Shown here piece after piece: positions 40,998 through 49,965 of a DNA stretch of 64,000 nt (position 1 is the first letter of the stretch; every line of letters begins with the position of its first letter). The translations under genes and the position numbers were made by a program. The notes beneath the pieces were generated by a model, which was not told where the DNA came from, ran no database searches, and was given only the letters and a program-made list of their open reading frames with translations. The DNA is from Paractinoplanes polyasparticus (GTDB taxonomy: Bacteria; Actinomycetota; Actinomycetes; Mycobacteriales; Micromonosporaceae): the NCBI RefSeq assembly GCF_019710575.1, contig NZ_JAHWFK010000005.1, forward strand, positions 248,001 through 312,000. The letters run 5' to 3'.

Positions 40998-43900
40998 CGT
41001 CGCCCGGTGCGGGGTCGTCCCGTGCGGGGTCGTCCGATCCACCGTTGCTCTGCGCACTGCCACCTGGTTCCTCCGAGTCCTCGTCCGGTGCCGTGGTCGC
41101 TGCTGGTGCCGCTGCCGCCCGGATCGTCCGGTGGGTCGTCGGGGCGGTGGTCGCCGCCACCGCGCAGACCGCTGCCAGCATCGCGACCTGCACCCAGGCG
41201 CCGTACGCCCATTCCTGCCCGTGCCCGAGCAGGCGACCACCGACGGCGACCGCGAGGCCCGCGCCCGCGGCGGCGAAGGCGAGGCCGGGCAACGCGCCCG
41301 GGCGCAGCTGGCGCACGATCAGCGCGGCCAGCAGCAGGGCCGCGCCGGCCACTCCGCCCAGCACGACGACCAGCAGCATGAGCGGCACGACGATCCATCC
41401 GCCCCTGCCCGGCACGCCGCAGAACATCCAGGCCGGCGGCGACCCGGCGGGCCCGGGCCGCCGCTTGCGCACCGGCAACAGCGCCATCAGCAGAACGAGC
41501 AGGATGCAGGCGGCGCCGGCGGCGAGGCCGAGGCGGTACGGGCGGTCCGGCGTGAACTCGAGCGCCACCGCGCCGCCGTTGCCGGCCGGGACCACGAACG
41601 CCTGCTGCCAGCCGTCGACCCGGACGGCGCGCAGCTGCTGCCCGTCCAACGTGGCCGTCCAGCCCGCGTTGAAGTTCTCGTGCACGAGCAGCAGCGACTC
41701 CGCGCCGCCGCCGACCGTGACGTTCCGCTCGGTCGGCTGCCACCGGGTCGCTTCGACCGGCCGCGTGGTCACGGGCGTGGTCCGGCCCCGGGCCAGGGTC
41801 GCCGTGTCCACCACGTACGCCGCCGACGGCACCGTCCGCAGGCGGTGCTCCCCCGCCGCGAGCGGCACGGACTCGCTCACGAAGTCGTCGCACACCGTGA
41901 CCTTCAGGGCGCGTCCGGCCCGGACGTCGCCCAGCGTGCCGGCGACCGACGTCGGGTACGCCACCCCGTCGATCTCGACGCCCGGTCCGCTGCCGCACCG
42001 GGCGAGCAGCGGGGTGCCGTCGGTGGCCGGGGGCATCAGGCCGCTCAGGGCCGGCGCCTCGACCTCCGCCAGCCCGGCCGGCGCGGGCCAGCTGTTGCCG
42101 CGGGTGTCGGCCACGACCCCCTGGGTGCCGGTGATCGTGATGCGTAGCTGCTTCGTGGTGACGGCCGGGAAGCGCACCCAGCCGTCGGCGCCGACGCCGG
42201 CCACCGTGTCCCGGCCCGGCGTGGTGATCAGCACCTGGGTGGGCCGGGCGGCGGCCGGGACGGCCGGGACGACGAGCCGGACCCGGTCCAGCCGGCGGGC
42301 CGCGCCCCAGGACAGCCGCAGTACCGGGGTGTCGTCGGTGGGCTCGGCGAGCCAGGCCGTGGCCGGGTCGCCGTCGACCGCCGCGTGCGCGCCGACCGTG
42401 ACGTCGCCGGTCAGCACGGACGACGCCGAAGCGGAAACCTTGCGGTTCAGCGGCAGGGTGCCGCCGGGCCGCGGACGGGCGGTCAGGCGCAGGTCGTAGG
42501 CGCCGTTGGCGGTGGTCGTGAAGAACCGGTCGATGCCGAGCGGCTCCTCGCCGGAGCGGGCCAGGAACTGGTCACAGCGGACGGCGCCGCCGGCGGGATA
42601 GCAGGAGCCCCGCTGCTGCGGCGACCGCTCGAACGCGTAGACCGCCGCCGCGCCGGCCGGGACGTCGGACGGTACCCGCAGGCCACGCTGGGCGGCCAGG
42701 CCGGGCAGACCCAGCTCGCGCAGAGCCACGGCGCCCTCGTACCCCGGCTGCAGAGCCAGCACGGTGACCCGCACGGTCGTGGTGAGACCGGGCAGCGTCG
42801 AGAGCTTGTGAGCGCCCGGGCCGGCCGGCACGAGGCGGTCCACCACGCCCTGGTCGGTGGTCAGCCGCACCGCCGCGACCGGGGCCGCGATCCGCAGGTC
42901 GTCGGCGAAGTCGACGGTCACCTCGGTGACCCGCTGCGGCGTCTCCAGCACCACTTCGAGCCACTGCCCCACAGGCCGTTGGTACGCGTCGGAACGCCAC
43001 GCCGTCGACCGGTCGCCGTCGAGGGCCGCGAACGGCAGCCCGGACGGGTCGCTGGGGCCGAACGAGTCCGCGAAGCTCTCGCTGCTGGACGCCCGGACCG
43101 AGCGGACACCCTGGTAGGCCGCGACCGTCTGGTGGCCCTCGGCGTCGAACGGCAACAGGTCGCTGCGCACCCGCCCCTGCCGGGTCTTCTCGTCCGCGGT
43201 CAGGGTCTGGCTGACGTTGTCGCGCATCCGGCCGATGTTGAGCTCGCGCCGCCGCAGGCCGTCCGTGACGATCCGCGGCCCGTCGAAGCCGGCGGCCGCG
43301 GAGTCGCCGGCCAGCACGGCCGGCCGGTCGCCGCTGATCAGGCCCTGTTCGAGCACGCCGAGCAGCGATTCCGGCCCACCGCTGACCGTCGGCACGTCCT
43401 TGACCGCGGTGGCCGACACGGTGGACACCGGGCGGTCCACCTGGAAGATCTCGATGGCCGGCGCCGAGAGGCCGGCGTCCACCGGACTGGGCGCCGGGCC
43501 GGCCGCGCCGACCGGAGGCCCGAACGTGGCCGCCGGAACGAGGCCGGGTGAGCCGGTGACCGCCCGGCGCACCACGGCGATGGGCGGGGCGCCGGAGGCC
43601 GCGCGGTCGAGGTCGTGGCGGACGAGCAGGTAGCGGTAGCCGGAGCGGGCCAGGAAGTCGGCCAGGGCGGGCGAGCCGCGGCCCTGCGCGAGCACCTGCT
43701 CGACGGTGTCCATGACCCGGATGTTGCCCTCGGAGCCGAGCGGGATCTGGTGCCGGGTCGACCAGGGGGCCTCGGCCAGCGGCTGGATCGGCTCGTCGAC
43801 CGTGCGGCCCCAGGAGTGCTGGGCGAACCCGGATCCGGGCACGACCAGGGTGCGGGCCTGGGCGTCCTGCTCGTGCAGCCACGTGGTGGCCTGATTCCAG

Positions 43901-45174
43901 TAGCCGGGGACCTCGGTCCAGCCCGGCCCCGGGCGGAGCACGAACAGCCAGGCCGGGGCGATCGCGGCCAGCAGCAGCGCGGCCACCACCGGAGCGGCCG
44001 GCAACCGCAGACGCAGGCGGGGCAGGGCGAGCACCCGGCTCGCCGCGTAGGCCAGGCCGAGCACGATCGGCAGCCGCAGCACCGGCTCGAACTTGTGGAC
44101 GTTGCGCAGCGGGGCGAGCGGGCCGTCGAGCAGGTCGCGCATCAGCGGCGCGAACGGGCTGTCCATCGTGCCGACGTAGCCCATGGTCAGCAGGGTCAGG
44201 CCGGTCAGTGTGCCCAGCACCAGGAAGCGCCGCTCGGGCAGGCCGCGCAACGCCAGGCCGAGGAGGCCGACCGCGGCGACCACGGCTGTCGCGGCCATCA
44301 GCACCGGCCGGTCGACCAGCATCCAGCCGGCCGGCCACCACGGCTCGCCCTGGACGATGTAGCCGCTCCACTGGTTGGTGCCGCGGATCGCCTGGAACAG
44401 CGACGTGATCGCCGTGGTGGTGGCGGACGACTCGATGTAGTCGAGGAAAGGCAAGCTGTACTGGCCGAACAGGAACAGCGGGATGATCCACCACAGGCTG
44501 GCCAGCGTGACGAACAGCGCCCACCAGCCGATCAGCGCGAACAGGCGCCGGTTCCAGGGCCGGGTGAGCAGATAGACGCCGGGCAGGACGAGGGCCATCA
44601 CCACGGCGGCGGCGTTGATGCCGCCCATGAAGACCACGGCCAGGGCGGAGAGCGCGGCTGCCCGCCGCGCGGATCCGATCCGGTGCACGGACACCAGCGG
44701 CAGCATCACCCAGGGCAGGACGACGACCGGCAGCATCTCCGAGGACAGCGGCCCGATCTCGGTCAGCATCCGCGGCGCCAGCGCGTACGCCAGGGCGCCG
44801 ACGATCCGGCCCGCGTCCGAGCCGATCCCCATGGCCCGGGCCAGCAGGAGCACGCCGAAGTAGGCGGCGCAGAACAGCAACGCGCACCAGACCCGCTGGG
44901 TGATCCAGGGCGGGACGCCGAGCAGGTCGCCGGCCGCGAAGAACGGGCCCATCGGGAACAGGTAGCCGTACGCCTGCTGCTGAAGCTCGCCCGAGGTGGC
45001 CCACGGGTTCCACAGGTGCAGCGAGCGGGCCATGAACCCGATCGGGTTCTCGGCCAGGTCGAGCTTGGTGTCGAAAGTGGTGCGGCCCGGGCGCTGCAGG
45101 AACGCGAGAACCACCAGGAGCAGGGCGCCGGCGCTGACGGCCAGGGGCCGCCGCCGGTCGACGGCCGCCGTCAT
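40942..45174 (-). CDS. aftD: Alpha-(1->3)-arabinofuranosyltransferase, AftD-like
   Basis: A 1410-residue membrane glycosyltransferase. About 11 helices fill the N-terminal 420 residues (GT-C type), with the loop after helix 1 carrying KLDLAENPIGFM and an acidic pair fit for lipid-sugar binding. A large extracellular part follows with carbohydrate-binding-like beta-sandwiches (FAALDGDRSTAWRSDAYQ near 690 and ...AAVDGDPATAWLAEP near 910). Further helices close the C-terminus near 1180-1340, with an acidic tail. Size and layout match mycobacterial AftD, which adds alpha-1,3-arabinofuranose to arabinogalactan and lipoarabinomannan. ATG 45174 overlaps the VWA gene stop (ATGA). Confidence 0.85.
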   Translation of the reverse strand: MTAAVDRRRPLAVSAGALLLVVLAFLQRPGRTTFDTKLDLAENPIGFMARSLHLWNPWATSGELQQQAYGYLFPMGPFFAAGDLLGVPPWITQRVWCALLFCAAYFGVLLLARAMGIGSDAGRIVGALAYALAPRMLTEIGPLSSEMLPVVVLPWVMLPLVSVHRIGSARRAAALSALAVVFMGGINAAAVVMALVLPGVYLLTRPWNRRLFALIGWWALFVTLASLWWIIPLFLFGQYSLPFLDYIESSATTTAITSLFQAIRGTNQWSGYIVQGEPWWPAGWMLVDRPVLMAATAVVAAVGLLGLALRGLPERRFLVLGTLTGLTLLTMGYVGTMDSPFAPLMRDLLDGPLAPLRNVHKFEPVLRLPIVLGLAYAASRVLALPRLRLRLPAAPVVAALLLAAIAPAWLFVLRPGPGWTEVPGYWNQATTWLHEQDAQARTLVVPGSGFAQHSWGRTVDEPIQPLAEAPWSTRHQIPLGSEGNIRVMDTVEQVLAQGRGSPALADFLARSGYRYLLVRHDLDRAASGAPPIAVVRRAVTGSPGLVPAATFGPPVGAAGPAPSPVDAGLSAPAIEIFQVDRPVSTVSATAVKDVPTVSGGPESLLGVLEQGLISGDRPAVLAGDSAAAGFDGPRIVTDGLRRRELNIGRMRDNVSQTLTADEKTRQGRVRSDLLPFDAEGHQTVAAYQGVRSVRASSSESFADSFGPSDPSGLPFAALDGDRSTAWRSDAYQRPVGQWLEVVLETPQRVTEVTVDFADDLRIAAPVAAVRLTTDQGVVDRLVPAGPGAHKLSTLPGLTTTVRVTVLALQPGYEGAVALRELGLPGLAAQRGLRVPSDVPAGAAAVYAFERSPQQRGSCYPAGGAVRCDQFLARSGEEPLGIDRFFTTTANGAYDLRLTARPRPGGTLPLNRKVSASASSVLTGDVTVGAHAAVDGDPATAWLAEPTDDTPVLRLSWGAARRLDRVRLVVPAVPAAARPTQVLITTPGRDTVAGVGADGWVRFPAVTTKQLRITITGTQGVVADTRGNSWPAPAGLAEVEAPALSGLMPPATDGTPLLARCGSGPGVEIDGVAYPTSVAGTLGDVRAGRALKVTVCDDFVSESVPLAAGEHRLRTVPSAAYVVDTATLARGRTTPVTTRPVEATRWQPTERNVTVGGGAESLLLVHENFNAGWTATLDGQQLRAVRVDGWQQAFVVPAGNGGAVALEFTPDRPYRLGLAAGAACILLVLLMALLPVRKRRPGPAGSPPAWMFCGVPGRGGWIVVPLMLLVVVLGGVAGAALLLAALIVRQLRPGALPGLAFAAAGAGLAVAVGGRLLGHGQEWAYGAWVQVAMLAAVCAVAATTAPTTHRTIRAAAAPAATTAPDEDSEEPGGSAQSNGGSDDPARDDPAPGDDEPVDLSVPRVPGGAVRP

Positions 45175-46841
45175 CGGCGGCACTTCGGCGGCAGGCAGCT
45201 GAACTCGGCCAGCGCGGTGAAGAAGATCTGGCGGATGCCGGACGGCTCCTTGGTCAGCGCCACCCGGCCGCCGGTGGCGCCCGCGATCTGCTGCAGCTCG
45301 TCCTTGTCGATCTCGGGGCCGACGCCGATGAACAGGATCGGCACCGGGCGCTTGCGGTCGGCCAGCTCGCCCAGCTCGCGCAGCAGCACGGCGCGCTTGA
45401 TGCCGCGCGGGTCGTCGTCGCGCCCGTCGGTGAGAATCAGGACCATGTTGATCCGGCCCGGGGTCCAGTTGCGGGTGGCGTCGCGATAGGCGGCCAGGGT
45501 GGTGTCGTAGAGCCCGGTCCCGCCGTTCGCTTTGACCCGCATCCGGCCCAGTTCCGCGACGATCTGCGCGCGTCGCGGGCCGACCGGCCCGACCGGCACC
45601 ATCTCGCGGTAGTCGCGCCCGGCCTCGAGGTTGGTCGAGAACTCCCAGATGCCGATCTCGGTGGTGCCCAGCAGCAGCTGGGCGCCGCCCTGGGCGGCCT
45701 CCACTGTGGCCGACAGCCGCGTCGCCGTGGAGCCGGGCACCTGCGCGGCCATCGAGCCGGAGATGTCGAAGACGGCGAGCATCCGGGCGCTGATGTGCAC
45801 TCCTCCCCAGGCGTTGAGCAGGTCGGTCGCGGCGGCTTCGTCGGGCAGCCGCGCGGGCGGGTAGACCACCTTACGGATCCGGGTGGCGGCCGGAATGCCG
45901 GCCGGGGCCGCTCCGGACGGCGTGCGCAGTCCGCTTTCGGTCAACGTCCGTGCGCCCTCGGCGGCGAGCAGCGCGCGCAGGAAGGCCGTGGCGCCCGTCT
46001 GCTCGTCGCCGGAGCCGAGCACCGCGTACGGATAGTCGGGGCCGGGCAGCGCGGCCGGCGGGTAGAGCGCGACCTGGCCGACGCCGCCCAGTACGGACAA
46101 CTCGGTGCTGATCATCGCGCGCGACCCGGGTGGAGCAGCCGGGCTCTCCCCGGTGACCGACAGGGTGTTCGGGGCGAGGCGGCGCATGATGGCCGCCGCG
46201 CCGGCGGCGGCATCGGCCGGCTGCGTCTTCGCGGCCAGAGCCCGGATGCCGACCAGCGCCGCGAAGCCGAGCGGGCTGGTCGCCGGGTCGGGCAGCGCGA
46301 CCGGCACCGGCGCCTTGGTCCCACCGACCAGCTTGACCCAGCTCAGGTCGCCGCTGCGGCTCAGCCGGGTGGCCGAGGCGCTGTCCAGGGCCAGCACGAC
46401 CGGGGTGGTGGCTACCGAGACGCCCTCGGCCGGAACCTGGAACGCGCCGGCCGCGCGGGCCCGTCGCAACCAGAGCGTCGATTCGGGCAGCCACACGTCG
46501 GGCGCCGGCGACACGGCCGGCGCCGAGGAAGACGGCGACGCCGCTGACGGGGACGTGTCCCGGGACAGGTCACGCAGGACGTCGGCCGAATCCCGGGCGT
46601 CGACGAGGACGGTCAGACAGGTCTCGCGGGCGGCCAGCCGCTCGGCGACCGTCCGGGCCGCGCCGGCGATGCTCGGCGTCGCGGCGACCCGCAGCGTGAT
46701 CCGCTCGGCGCAGCCGGGGTCGCTGCGGGTGCGTTCGAGATAGGTGACGGCGCTCCATCCGCCGAGCACGGTGACCAGGGCGACGCTCAGCAACGTGACC
46801 GGCCAGAACTCCGGTCGCGCGCGGAGGCTCCCGTCGGCCAC
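45171..46841 (-). CDS. Membrane-anchored solute-binding / von Willebrand factor A protein
   Basis: A 556-residue protein: one N-terminal helix (about 13-32), a periplasmic-binding-like domain (about 45-335) as in ABC solute-binding proteins of the ModA/phosphate class, and a VWA domain (about 355-550) with an intact MIDAS (DISGSMA, then T in GGTGLYDT and D in LTDGRDDD). Such fusions are common in actinobacterial envelope clusters with no known ligand. GTG 46841 is chosen for GGAAGGAAG 8 bases upstream; a longer frame would run into the divergent promoter. Its stop overlaps the AftD start, so it may assist AftD or sense wall state. Confidence 0.85.
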   Translation of the reverse strand: MADGSLRARPEFWPVTLLSVALVTVLGGWSAVTYLERTRSDPGCAERITLRVAATPSIAGAARTVAERLAARETCLTVLVDARDSADVLRDLSRDTSPSAASPSSSAPAVSPAPDVWLPESTLWLRRARAAGAFQVPAEGVSVATTPVVLALDSASATRLSRSGDLSWVKLVGGTKAPVPVALPDPATSPLGFAALVGIRALAAKTQPADAAAGAAAIMRRLAPNTLSVTGESPAAPPGSRAMISTELSVLGGVGQVALYPPAALPGPDYPYAVLGSGDEQTGATAFLRALLAAEGARTLTESGLRTPSGAAPAGIPAATRIRKVVYPPARLPDEAAATDLLNAWGGVHISARMLAVFDISGSMAAQVPGSTATRLSATVEAAQGGAQLLLGTTEIGIWEFSTNLEAGRDYREMVPVGPVGPRRAQIVAELGRMRVKANGGTGLYDTTLAAYRDATRNWTPGRINMVLILTDGRDDDPRGIKRAVLLRELGELADRKRPVPILFIGVGPEIDKDELQQIAGATGGRVALTKEPSGIRQIFFTALAEFSCLPPKCRR

Positions 46842-46896
46842 TGGCTTCTTCCTTCCATCGATGCACCGTTGCGGTTTCTCGGCACGCTGCCCTAAT

Positions 46897-46912
46897 GTGA
46901 CGCGATCGTGAA
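46897..46912 (+). promoter_or_regulatory. GTGAC-N6-GTGAA box in a divergent promoter
   Basis: GTGAC-GCGATC-GTGAA, a variant of the boxes before DUF3068, in the 106-base gap between the VWA gene (minus) and the GT4 gene (plus), 36 bases before the latter. Confidence 0.4.
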
Positions 46913-46947
46913 TCGTACTCGCCAGTAGGGGTGTGAACGAGTAGACC

Positions 46948-48129
46948 ATGACCGATGTCTTCGGCGCCCACGTACTGTTCCTGAACTGGCGGGACACTGC
47001 CCACCCGGAGGGGGGCGGTTCGGAGGTCTTCCTCGAGCGGGTGGCCGCCGAAATGGTTTCCCGGGGCTACCGCGCGACCCTCGTCTGTCAGGCCTACGGC
47101 GTCGCGCCGGCCGAGGAGACGAACCCGGACGGCCTCCGGATCGTCCGCCGCGGCGGCCGGCACACCGTATACCTCTTCGCGGCGATGATCTACCTCGCCG
47201 GGGTATTCGGAATCGGTCCCCTGTCGCGGCGCCGCCTGGGCCGCCCGGACGTGATCGTCGACGTCGGCAACGGCATCCCGTTCCTGAGCCGGCTCTGGTC
47301 CCGGCGGCCGGTGATAGCGCTGGTGCACCACGTGCACCGGGAGCAGTGGCCGGTGCTGTTCGGGCCGCGGATGGCCCGGATCGGCTGGTGGATCGAGTCC
47401 CGGCTGGCCGTCCGGGTCTACCGCCGGTGCCGGTACGTCACGGTCTCGGCGTCGACCCTGGGCGAGCTGTCCGGGCTGGGCGTCGACCCGCAGCGGATCA
47501 CCGTCATCCACAACGGAACCACCGCGGTGGTGGGTCCGCCGGTGCCTCGCACGGCCTTCCCCAGCCTGATCGTTCTCGGCCGCCTCGTGCCGCACAAGCG
47601 GGTCGAGCTGGCCATGCGCGCGACCGCGCTGCTGGCCACCGAGATGCCCGACGTGGAGCTGGTGGTGGCCGGGCAGGGGTGGTGGGACGAGCCGCTGCGG
47701 CAGCTCGCGGCCGACCTGGACATCGAGAAGCACGTGCGGTTCGCCGGGTACGTCAGCGAGGCGCACAAGCACGAGCTGCTCTGCGGCTCCTGGCTGATGC
47801 TGCAGCCCTCGATCAAGGAGGGCTGGGGTCTGACCATCGTGGAGGCCGGCGCGCGGGGCACGCCGTCGGTGGCGTTCCGCTCCGCGGGCGGCGTCGTCGA
47901 CGCGATGGCCGACGGCGAGACCGGCATGCTGGTCGAGGACGAGTTCGAGTTCTTCCGGGCGACACGCGAGTTGCTGCTGGACGCTCAGCGCCGATCGAGC
48001 ATGGGCGCGGCCGCGGCGTGCTACGCCCGGCGGTTCACCTGGGCGCAGGCCGGCGAGGCCTTCGCCCAGGTGGTCGCCGGGCACCTTCCCGCGGCGCAGC
48101 CGGGGAAGTCGGATCAGCGGGTGCCGTAG
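46948..48129 (+). CDS. GT4-family glycosyltransferase
   Basis: A 393-residue GT-B transferase. The N-terminal domain opens with HVLFLNWRDTAHPEGGGSEVFLERVA; the GGGSE loop is the acceptor/donor site. The C-terminal domain has VIVLGRLVPHKRVELAMRA and the EX7E-type motif in SIKEGWGLTIVEAGARGTP. One amphipathic segment suggests membrane association. The family transfers sugars from nucleotide or polyprenyl donors. It has a mycobacterial parallel (Rv0225, from memory) beside a convergent membrane-protein gene, as here. It overlaps the convergent DUF2613 gene by 16 bases at its 3' end. Confidence 0.9.
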   Translation: MTDVFGAHVLFLNWRDTAHPEGGGSEVFLERVAAEMVSRGYRATLVCQAYGVAPAEETNPDGLRIVRRGGRHTVYLFAAMIYLAGVFGIGPLSRRRLGRPDVIVDVGNGIPFLSRLWSRRPVIALVHHVHREQWPVLFGPRMARIGWWIESRLAVRVYRRCRYVTVSASTLGELSGLGVDPQRITVIHNGTTAVVGPPVPRTAFPSLIVLGRLVPHKRVELAMRATALLATEMPDVELVVAGQGWWDEPLRQLAADLDIEKHVRFAGYVSEAHKHELLCGSWLMLQPSIKEGWGLTIVEAGARGTPSVAFRSAGGVVDAMADGETGMLVEDEFEFFRATRELLLDAQRRSSMGAAAACYARRFTWAQAGEAFAQVVAGHLPAAQPGKSDQRVP

Positions 48130-48275
48130 ACGCTCGTCGAGGCGTCGACGATCTCGGTCGTCTGGGCGACATGATCGGCGGACGGGTTGACCGCGCCCAT
48201 CATGGCCATGATGCCCACCGCGCCGAGGACACCCCCGGCGACCAGGGCTACAACGTAGGTTGCCAGCTTGGCCAT
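48114..48275 (-). CDS. DUF2613 small membrane protein
   Basis: A 53-residue protein: one membrane helix (about 6-28, YVVALVAGGVLGAVGIMAMMGAV), then AVNPSADHVAQ and the YGTR end, all typical of DUF2613. In mycobacteria a protein of this family (Rv0236A, from memory) adjoins aftD, matching this setting. Function unknown; a partner or small subunit of the membrane transferases is plausible. ATG has GGGAGGGAG 8 bases upstream. The gene was easily missed because it overlaps the 3' end of the GT4 gene. Confidence 0.88.
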   Translation of the reverse strand: MAKLATYVVALVAGGVLGAVGIMAMMGAVNPSADHVAQTTEIVDASTSVYGTR

Positions 48276-48308
48276 GCTTTTCTCCCTCCCCGGTTCGAAT
48301 TGGCGGAC

Positions 48309-48324
48309 ATTACCACGGAGTAAC
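48309..48324 (+). promoter_or_regulatory. ATTAC-N6-GTAAC box before DUF2613
   Basis: ATTAC-CACGGA-GTAAC, 34 bases from the DUF2613 start but in the opposite orientation and overlapping the stop of the upstream gene. It is a weaker match to the boxes at 40176-40224. Confidence 0.3.
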
Positions 48325-49965
48325 CCGCCGCCGCAGCAGCGTGAGCCCATAGAAGATCACGATTGCGGCTGCGGCTCCGTGGGCCGCCACGGCGAGGACG
48401 CGCCCGCCGACGTCCGCGGCCGGGGCGGGCGGCGCGGACGCGTTCTCCCACAGCTGCAGACTCGATCCCGCATAGGCGAGCCGGAGTCCGGTCAGGACGG
48501 CCGCCGGCGGCTCGTCCCCGGCGCCCAGCCGCACCAGCACCCAGCGGAAACCGAGCTCGGCGGCGGGCCGGCCGGCTGCCAGGTGCTGCCGCACGGCGCG
48601 GGCGCGCGGGCTCTCCCCGTCGACGGTCACCGGCCCCACCCGCAGGGCGTCGTTGATCAGCACCGGGGCGTTCAGGTAGCGGGGCGCCGGGTCGCGCACC
48701 ACGACGCCGTCCGTCCACGGATAGCGCTGGTAGCCCTCGAACGGCAGGGAGAGCACCTCGCCGGGCGCCGCGCCGACCCGGTCGGCGACCACGTTCCAGT
48801 CCGCCGGATAGTTGACCGGCCGCAGGGCGCCGAGGCCGCCGAAGGCGAGATCGGGCAGGACGGCGACCGGCAACAGCGCGGCCCCGATCAGCACCATCCG
48901 GCCCGCCGACGGCTCGAAGCGGCGGGCCAGCGTGCTTGCCATACGCCCGGCGCCGGCCGCGAAGGCCAGGGCCAGAGCCAGCGCGTACGGGATGAGGAAC
49001 TTCTGCCCGTCGCGCAGCAGGCCGCCGCCCGGCACCTGGCCGACCACCCACTCGAGCACGGGCCCAGCCGGCCCGGCGCCCGCCGCGGCGAGCAGGAACC
49101 CGCCTGCGGCCAGCACGAGCAACCGGTCCGCGACGCCGGGCAGGCCGCGGCGCAGGACGGGCAGACCGGCCCCCGCGACCCCGAGCAGCAGCAGGGTCAC
49201 CAGGGGTGTCAGCGCCGAGCCCCGGCTGTCCGGCACGGTCTGGGAGTTCCAGATGCCACCGGTGCCGGCGAGCGACCACCAGGCGCCCGCCCAGTTCTCG
49301 GCCCGGGCGGCGAAGGCGGGCACGCCCTCGGGGTCCGAGACGCCACCGGCCGAAGCGGTCAGCGCGGCGACCAGCCACGGCAGATTGAGCCCGAGCACCG
49401 AAGCGGCGGCGAACGCGGTGGTCCGTGACCGCAAGGGCAGCAACACCAGGACGGCGGCCAGCGCGATCAGCCCGCCGGTGGGGGTGACGGCGGCCGGAGC
49501 GGCCGCGAGCACCAGCCGGGGCAGGGCGCCGGGACGGCCTGCCAGCAGATCCCGGGCCGCCGCCACCAGCCAGGGCAGCGCGGCGTAGGCGAGCAGCAGC
49601 GCCCACTGCCCGAGCAGCAGGCGTTCGGCGAGGAACGGCGTCCAGGCGTACGCCAGCGCCGCCACCACCCGGGGGCCGGTGCGCTCGGCCGGCATGAGCC
49701 GCGCGGCGCCCAGCGCGGCCAGATAGACGACAGCCACCAGCGCTGTCCGTTGCAGCAGCCAGCCCGGCACGGCCACGTTGGCCAGCGACACCAGCGCGTC
49801 CAGCGGCACCGCCCGCGGGAGCGAGTCCGCCGGGGCGAGCATCTCCCAGTTCAGCGGCTGCCGGGGCACGAACACCATGTCGTAGCGCAGCACGTAGCCG
49901 GGCCGGGCCAGGGGCGCGAGGACCACCACGGTGACCGCGGCGGCCACACCGTGCAGCGCCTTCAC
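48310..49965 (-). CDS. Large multi-pass membrane protein, probable GT-C glycosyltransferase
   Basis: A 551-residue protein with about 12 membrane helices, an N-terminal loop MVFVPRQPLNWEML after helix 1 and an extracellular C-terminal domain before a last helix. The layout fits GT-C transferases of the arabinosyl/mannosyl type, although no sequence motif is decisive; the mycobacterial parallel would be Rv0226c (from memory). GTG 49965 overlaps the preceding stop by 4 bases (GTGA), so it is the third gene of an operon with the FkbM methyltransferase and another membrane protein. Confidence 0.75.
   Translation of the reverse strand: MKALHGVAAAVTVVVLAPLARPGYVLRYDMVFVPRQPLNWEMLAPADSLPRAVPLDALVSLANVAVPGWLLQRTALVAVVYLAALGAARLMPAERTGPRVVAALAYAWTPFLAERLLLGQWALLLAYAALPWLVAAARDLLAGRPGALPRLVLAAAPAAVTPTGGLIALAAVLVLLPLRSRTTAFAAASVLGLNLPWLVAALTASAGGVSDPEGVPAFAARAENWAGAWWSLAGTGGIWNSQTVPDSRGSALTPLVTLLLLGVAGAGLPVLRRGLPGVADRLLVLAAGGFLLAAAGAGPAGPVLEWVVGQVPGGGLLRDGQKFLIPYALALALAFAAGAGRMASTLARRFEPSAGRMVLIGAALLPVAVLPDLAFGGLGALRPVNYPADWNVVADRVGAAPGEVLSLPFEGYQRYPWTDGVVVRDPAPRYLNAPVLINDALRVGPVTVDGESPRARAVRQHLAAGRPAAELGFRWVLVRLGAGDEPPAAVLTGLRLAYAGSSLQLWENASAPPAPAADVGGRVLAVAAHGAAAAIVIFYGLTLLRRRVTPW

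Noticed and set aside
48285..48300. GGTTCGAATT as a tRNA T-loop
   Set aside because: No flanking stems, anticodon arm or acceptor can be folded around it.
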